Below, piece by piece: positions 6,908-9,878 of a stretch of 9,878 bases of DNA (the first letter of the stretch is position 1; every line of letters starts with the position of its first letter). The notes under the pieces were generated by a model that made no database searches, had not been told where the DNA came from, and was given only the letters and a program-made list of their open reading frames with translations. The stretch comes from Actinomycetota bacterium. GTDB taxonomy: Bacteria; Actinomycetota; Rubrobacteria; Rubrobacterales; Rubrobacteraceae. The translations under genes were made by a program, and so were the position numbers. The DNA lies in NCBI GenBank assembly GCA_020200675.1, contig JAIVIG010000319.1, positions 1-9,878 of the forward strand. Reading direction: 5' to 3'.

Positions 6908-8043
6908 TGGCAACCGAAACCGTGGTGCAGGAGGTCGCCCGGTTCGCTGCCGGGGTGCGCGCTGGCAGGATCGAAGACAACATTCTGCGGGACGCCCGGC
7001 GCCGGGTGACGGACATCATCGGCATCGCGCTAGCGGCGAGCGAACTGATGACCGGGTACGACAAGGAGCTAGGCAACTCCGTCTTCTTCGAGAAGGGTCT
7101 GCACGCGACCTCCATCGCAGGCACTCTGGGCGGGGCTCTCGCGGCGGCCATGCTCTACGGGCTGGACGAGGAGGGGATCGGGCACGCGGTCGCGATCTCC
7201 GCGAGCATGGGCGCCGGCCTGATCGAGGCGAACCGGACCGGCGGCACGGTCAAGCCCGTCCACTGCGGCTGGGCCGCCCACGCTGGAGTCACCGCCGCCG
7301 AGCTCGCCCGGCACGGCCTCACCGGTCCGCCGACCGTCTTCGAGGGCCGGTTCGGCTTTCTGCGGGCCTACCTCGACGAAGGGGCCAACGCCGAAGCCCT
7401 CACACGCAGCCTCGGCGAGGAGTGGGAACTACCCCGGGTCTTCTTCAAGCCCTACCCCACCAACCACTTTACTCACGCCGGTATCGACGCGGCCATAAAG
7501 CTACGCGAGGAGGGTCTCGACGTCGAGAAAATCTCCGAGATAGAGCTCGGCGCCGCGACTGCCGTGCTGCGCACCATCGCCCAGCCCGAGGAGGAGAAGG
7601 CGAAGCCGGAGACGGGCTACGCGGCCAAATTTAGCGGTCCGTTCACCGTCGCCACCGCGCTGGTTGGCGGCGGGGGCCTCGGCGTCTCTCTGGACGACTT
7701 CGCCGACGAGGCCGTGCGGGACCCCGCAAAGCTCGACCTCGCCTCCCGCGTCCGGTGTGTAGCAGACGAGGAGTGCGACCGCATCTTCCCAAACCAGTTC
7801 CCCGCCGTGTTGCGCGTCCGGTCGGAGAACGGCGAGGTGCGGAAGGCGCGCGTCTCGCACAACCGCGGCGGGCCGGAGAACCCTCTGAGCGACGAGGAGC
7901 TGGAGGTCAAGTTCCGCACCAACGCCGGGCAGGTCTTGTCGGCGGGGCGGGTAGAAGAGTTGCGGGCCGCGCTGGACGCGCTCGACGAGTCGGACACCGT
8001 GGAGGACATGATGCGCCCCTCACGAGTCGAGCCGGGAGGGTGA
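6907..8043 (+). CDS. MmgE/PrpD-family protein with an apparent internal N-terminal deletion
   Basis: The family includes 2-methylcitrate dehydratase, cis-aconitate decarboxylase and iminodisuccinate epimerase, and is usually about 450 residues. This protein has 378. The N-terminal helices (residues 4-46, RRRVTDIIGIALAASE) are followed directly by LMTGYDKELGNSVFFEKGLHATS, which in relatives lies about 80-90 residues later. The missing part normally carries the D-x-D-D-T-x-H-type segment of the active site. Later positions remain: H66 (GLHATS), K116 (GTVKPVHCGWAAHAG) and K181 (FFKPYPTN). Their spacing of 50 and 65 residues is close to that of H159, K207 and K272 in human cis-aconitate decarboxylase as I recall it. 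The C-terminal domain (about 200-378) looks intact. GTG overlaps the previous stop by one base (TAGTG). The protein could be inactive, changed in function, or a deletion artefact. Confidence 0.88.
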   Translation: MATETVVQEVARFAAGVRAGRIEDNILRDARRRVTDIIGIALAASELMTGYDKELGNSVFFEKGLHATSIAGTLGGALAAAMLYGLDEEGIGHAVAISASMGAGLIEANRTGGTVKPVHCGWAAHAGVTAAELARHGLTGPPTVFEGRFGFLRAYLDEGANAEALTRSLGEEWELPRVFFKPYPTNHFTHAGIDAAIKLREEGLDVEKISEIELGAATAVLRTIAQPEEEKAKPETGYAAKFSGPFTVATALVGGGGLGVSLDDFADEAVRDPAKLDLASRVRCVADEECDRIFPNQFPAVLRVRSENGEVRKARVSHNRGGPENPLSDEELEVKFRTNAGQVLSAGRVEELRAALDALDESDTVEDMMRPSRVEPGG

Positions 8044-8071
8044 ATACCAGTCGGAACGACGACCGGCGACG

Positions 8072-8674
8072 TCAGCCTTTGAGGGCAGTCTCGACGAAGT
8101 GGAGGCGGTCGTTGCCCCAGAACATCTCGTCCCCGACGAAGAAGGCCGGCGCTCCGAACACGCCCCGTTCGAGGGCTTCGTCGGTCGCGCCCTTTAGGGC
8201 TTCCTTGGCCTCCCCAGAGGACGCCTTCTCGAGAACCTCGTCCGGCTCTTCCCCGATGCGCATCGCGACCTCCCTCAAAGGTCCGTCCTCGTCGGCCTCG
8301 TCGAAGCCCTTCGGCGCGCCCCCTTCTTCCCAGTAGAGGTTGAATGCCTCGCGGGTGAACGGGGCGAGATCCCCCTCCCCCTCCAGCGCTACCGCCGCCC
8401 GCATCGTCTTCAGGGTGCGGAATGGGAAAGGGTCGGGGAACTTCATCGGAAGCCCGTAGTGTTCGACCCAGCGTTGGATGTCCCGAAGCTGGTAGCGGCC
8501 CTTGCTCTTTATCTCTATCGGGGCCTGCAACCCGACCGCCTTGTGTACCGCCCCGAGCAGCATCGGCCGCAACACCAGCTCCGCCCCATGCTCCTCACAG
8601 ATCTGGTTAATCCGCCCGTAGGCCAGGTACGAGTACGGGCTTACCACGTCGTAGAAAAACTCTACCCTCGCCAC
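8072..8674 (-). CDS. DsbA-fold oxidoreductase/isomerase, 2-hydroxychromene-2-carboxylate isomerase-like
   Basis: A 200-residue thioredoxin-fold protein of the DsbA/GST-kappa group. S12-P-Y-S (residues 12-15 in VVSPYSYLAYGR) replaces the redox CxxC motif, as in 2-hydroxychromene-2-carboxylate isomerase (NahD type). A helical insertion follows (about 45-165), then the cis-Pro loop GVFGAPAFFV (Pro176) and MFWGNDRLHFVE, typical of this subgroup. It is cytoplasmic, with no signal peptide. It starts at GTG, with AAAGGA (8684-8689) nine bases upstream. The gene converges on the PrpD-family gene, with only 28 bases between the stops, and is divergent from the TSUP gene. Known relatives use glutathione in naphthalene-type aromatic catabolism. 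No aromatic-degradation gene is nearby, so the family call is firm and the reaction is open. Confidence 0.88.
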   Translation of the reverse strand: MARVEFFYDVVSPYSYLAYGRINQICEEHGAELVLRPMLLGAVHKAVGLQAPIEIKSKGRYQLRDIQRWVEHYGLPMKFPDPFPFRTLKTMRAAVALEGEGDLAPFTREAFNLYWEEGGAPKGFDEADEDGPLREVAMRIGEEPDEVLEKASSGEAKEALKGATDEALERGVFGAPAFFVGDEMFWGNDRLHFVETALKG

Positions 8675-8786
8675 TTCTCACAGTCCTTTCCGTCAAACTA
8701 CCATCACTCGTGCGTAAAGTACTACGAAACTAGCGGTGCCGCGCTCCGGGCAGCAAAAACAAAATCCACTAAACCAGTGAAAAAAC

Positions 8787-8815
8787 TTGACAAACTATCT
8801 CCCCTATCATAGAGT
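8787..8815 (+). promoter_or_regulatory. Predicted sigma70-like promoter of the TSUP transporter gene
   Basis: A perfect -35 box TTGACA (8787-8792) and a -10 box TAGAGT (8810-8815, 4/6) are separated by a 17-bp spacer in an AT-rich stretch, giving a short leader of about 25-50 bases. The rest of 8675-8846 shows only minor dyads, such as CGTA-N6-TACG at 8713-8726, and no convincing promoter for the DsbA-like gene on the other strand. Confidence 0.6.
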
Positions 8816-8846
8816 CCCGGCTTGTCTACAAAGTAAATAGGCAAAG

Positions 8847-9764
8847 ATGTCAATAGAAAGGCTTGGTACGAAGATGAGAAGCTTGATCGTTCTGGGAATA
8901 GTAGGTCTCATCGCGCAGTTGGTGGATGGGTCTTTAGGGATGGCCTACGGGGTGACATCCACGACGTTGTTGTTGACGGTGGGGATCGCGCCGGCCGCGG
9001 CGTCTGCGGCCGTGCATCTATCCGAGGTGGGCACCACGCTGGCCTCGGGAGTTTCGCACTGGAAGTTCGGCAACGTGGACTGGGGTAAGATCGGGTGGAT
9101 GGCCGTTCCCGGAGGCGTGGGTGCCTTCCTGGGGGCGGTGGTTTTGAGCTCCATCTCTGCCGAAGCCGCCCAGCCGGTCGTGGCGATCTTCCTCTTCTGC
9201 CTCGGTGTCTACATCCTCGTCCGCTTCTCGTTCAAGGTGAGCAACCTGATCACCGAGAAGCCAATCTCCAGGAAGTTCCTCTCCCCCCTGGGCCTCGTGG
9301 CCGGTTTCCTGGACGCTGCCGGCGGCGGCGGTTGGGGTCCCATCTCCACCCCGACCCTTCTCAGCAGCGGACGCATGCAGCCGCGCAAGGTCGTCGGCAC
9401 GGTGGACACAAGCGAGTTCGTCGTGGCCCTCTGCGCCAGCCTGGGGTTCCTGATCTCCTTGAGCTTCGCCGAGATACCGCTCAGCATAATCGCAGCACTC
9501 CTTATCGGTGGCGTCATCGCCGCGCCCCTCGCCGCCTGGCTGGTACGCCTCCTGCACCCGCGAGTCCTGGGCACCGCAGTAGCAGGCGTCATCCTCCTCA
9601 CCAACGCCCGCACCTTCCTCAAGGCCATCGGCGTCGACCCGAGCGTCAACTACTTCGTCTACGCCGCCATCGTCGCCATCTGGCTCGTGGCACTCTACTT
9701 CGCGCTCTCCTTCGCCCGCCGGGATTTGAGGCCGGTTATCGGTACCGAAGCCAGCGCCCAGTAA
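8847..9764 (+). CDS. TSUP-family (TauE/SafE) membrane transporter, putative sulfite/sulfonate exporter
   Basis: A 305-residue integral membrane protein of the TSUP family with about eight hydrophobic segments. Members move sulfite, sulfonates or small organic anions across the cytoplasmic membrane. The two-repeat architecture is visible: LIAQLVDGSLGMAYGVTSTT (near residue 21) and its second-half counterpart LVAGFLDAAGGGGWGPISTP (near 151), each followed by conserved T/S-x-A/V segments (VHLSEVGTTLASGVSHW and VGTVDTSEFVVAL). Many TSUP proteins have about 250 residues; this one has a longer centre and tail. The ATG at 8847 is weakly preceded by ATAGG. The in-frame ATG at 8874 (MRSLIVLGIVG) better matches a family N-terminus and is a real alternative. 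It has its own promoter and no evident link to the upstream operon, so the transported anion is unknown. Confidence 0.9.
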   Translation: MSIERLGTKMRSLIVLGIVGLIAQLVDGSLGMAYGVTSTTLLLTVGIAPAAASAAVHLSEVGTTLASGVSHWKFGNVDWGKIGWMAVPGGVGAFLGAVVLSSISAEAAQPVVAIFLFCLGVYILVRFSFKVSNLITEKPISRKFLSPLGLVAGFLDAAGGGGWGPISTPTLLSSGRMQPRKVVGTVDTSEFVVALCASLGFLISLSFAEIPLSIIAALLIGGVIAAPLAAWLVRLLHPRVLGTAVAGVILLTNARTFLKAIGVDPSVNYFVYAAIVAIWLVALYFALSFARRDLRPVIGTEASAQ

Positions 9765-9800
9765 TACGGAATCCGGTTGGTTACTTCGCGTCTGCTGCGG

Positions 9801-9878
9801 GGTGGGGAGTGGGGAGTAGTAGTCGTTTTCCCGACTCCCTAAGCGAGCGAAGCGAAGCGCCTCCCGACTCCCTACTCC
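9801..9878. repeat. G-rich/C-rich repeat block with direct and inverted copies, cut by the window edge
   Basis: After the TSUP gene lies low-complexity DNA. It has G-runs GGTGGGGAGTGGGGAGTAG (9801-9819), two perfect 12-nt copies of TCCCGACTCCCT (9829-9840 and 9862-9873), and between them an AGCGA-type run (9842-9858). The plus-strand G arm pairs with the last C arm: AGTCG 9821-9825 with CGACT 9865-9869, and GGAGTAG 9813-9819 with CTACTCC 9872-9878. It resembles dispersed intergenic repeats of other bacteria and could also act as a 3' end structure. The block probably continues beyond the window. The stretch 9765-9800 shows nothing recognisable. Confidence 0.6.

Noticed and set aside
5732..6913. 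Minus-strand open frame of 393 codons across the lyase/cyclase junction.
   Set aside because: It is antisense to two genes with clear catalytic motifs, and its translation shows no recognisable domain.
8044..8071. Bidirectional terminator between the convergent PrpD-family and DsbA-like genes.
   Set aside because: The only hairpin is GTCG-GAA-CGAC (8050-8060), a 4-bp stem without a U-run on either strand.
8770..8784. CACT-AAACC-AGTG dyad next to A-rich DNA upstream of the TSUP gene, as a terminator or operator.
   Set aside because: The 4-bp arms are too short to distinguish from chance in this AT-rich stretch.
8816..8846. Riboswitch in the TSUP leader.
   Set aside because: The predicted leader is only about 25-50 bases and has no conserved stem pattern, too short for known sulfur-related riboswitches.

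Overview
The window is GC-rich, tightly packed bacterial chromosome. Alternative GTG/TTG starts, purine-rich ribosome binding sites and the protein sequences suggest a high-GC actinomycete, possibly near Rubrobacter. That assignment is inference from sequence style only. I see no rRNA, tRNA, CRISPR array, transposase or integrase.

Layout. (1) At the left edge, on the minus strand, lies a hydantoinase/allantoinase-type metal amidohydrolase whose C-terminus runs off the window. It is preceded by a 12-TM MFS transporter on the same strand. (2) A LysR-type regulator is divergent from the transporter, and the 130-bp gap between them holds dyads and direct repeats. (3) Downstream of lysR, on the plus strand, is a compact four-gene operon: a family III CoA-transferase, a CitE-like acyl-CoA lyase, a cyclase-family (kynurenine formamidase-like) hydrolase and a MmgE/PrpD-family protein. 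The junctions are ATGA (4-nt overlap), GTGA (4-nt overlap) and TAGTG (1-nt overlap), so translation is probably coupled. (4) Convergent to the operon is a DsbA-fold protein of the 2-hydroxychromene-2-carboxylate isomerase type. (5) Divergent from that gene is a TauE/SafE (TSUP) membrane transporter with a good sigma70-like promoter, followed by G-rich and C-rich repeated sequence at the right edge.

How the genes may work together (inference). Regions 1-3 look like one catabolic locus around its LysR regulator. The MFS protein would import a small, probably cyclic amide- or imide-like or carboxylic compound. The amidohydrolase and the cyclase-family hydrolase would open rings or hydrolyse amides. 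The PrpD-family protein would process a polycarboxylate. The CoA-transferase would activate a hydroxy-dicarboxylate, and the CitE-like lyase would cleave the CoA ester to acetyl-CoA plus a 2-oxo acid. The substrate cannot be named from sequence.

The strongest oddity is the MmgE/PrpD protein. It appears to lack about 80-90 internal N-terminal residues, including the segment that normally carries the conserved D-x-D-D-T-x-H-type active-site motif, yet it stays in frame and keeps the later catalytic His and Lys positions.
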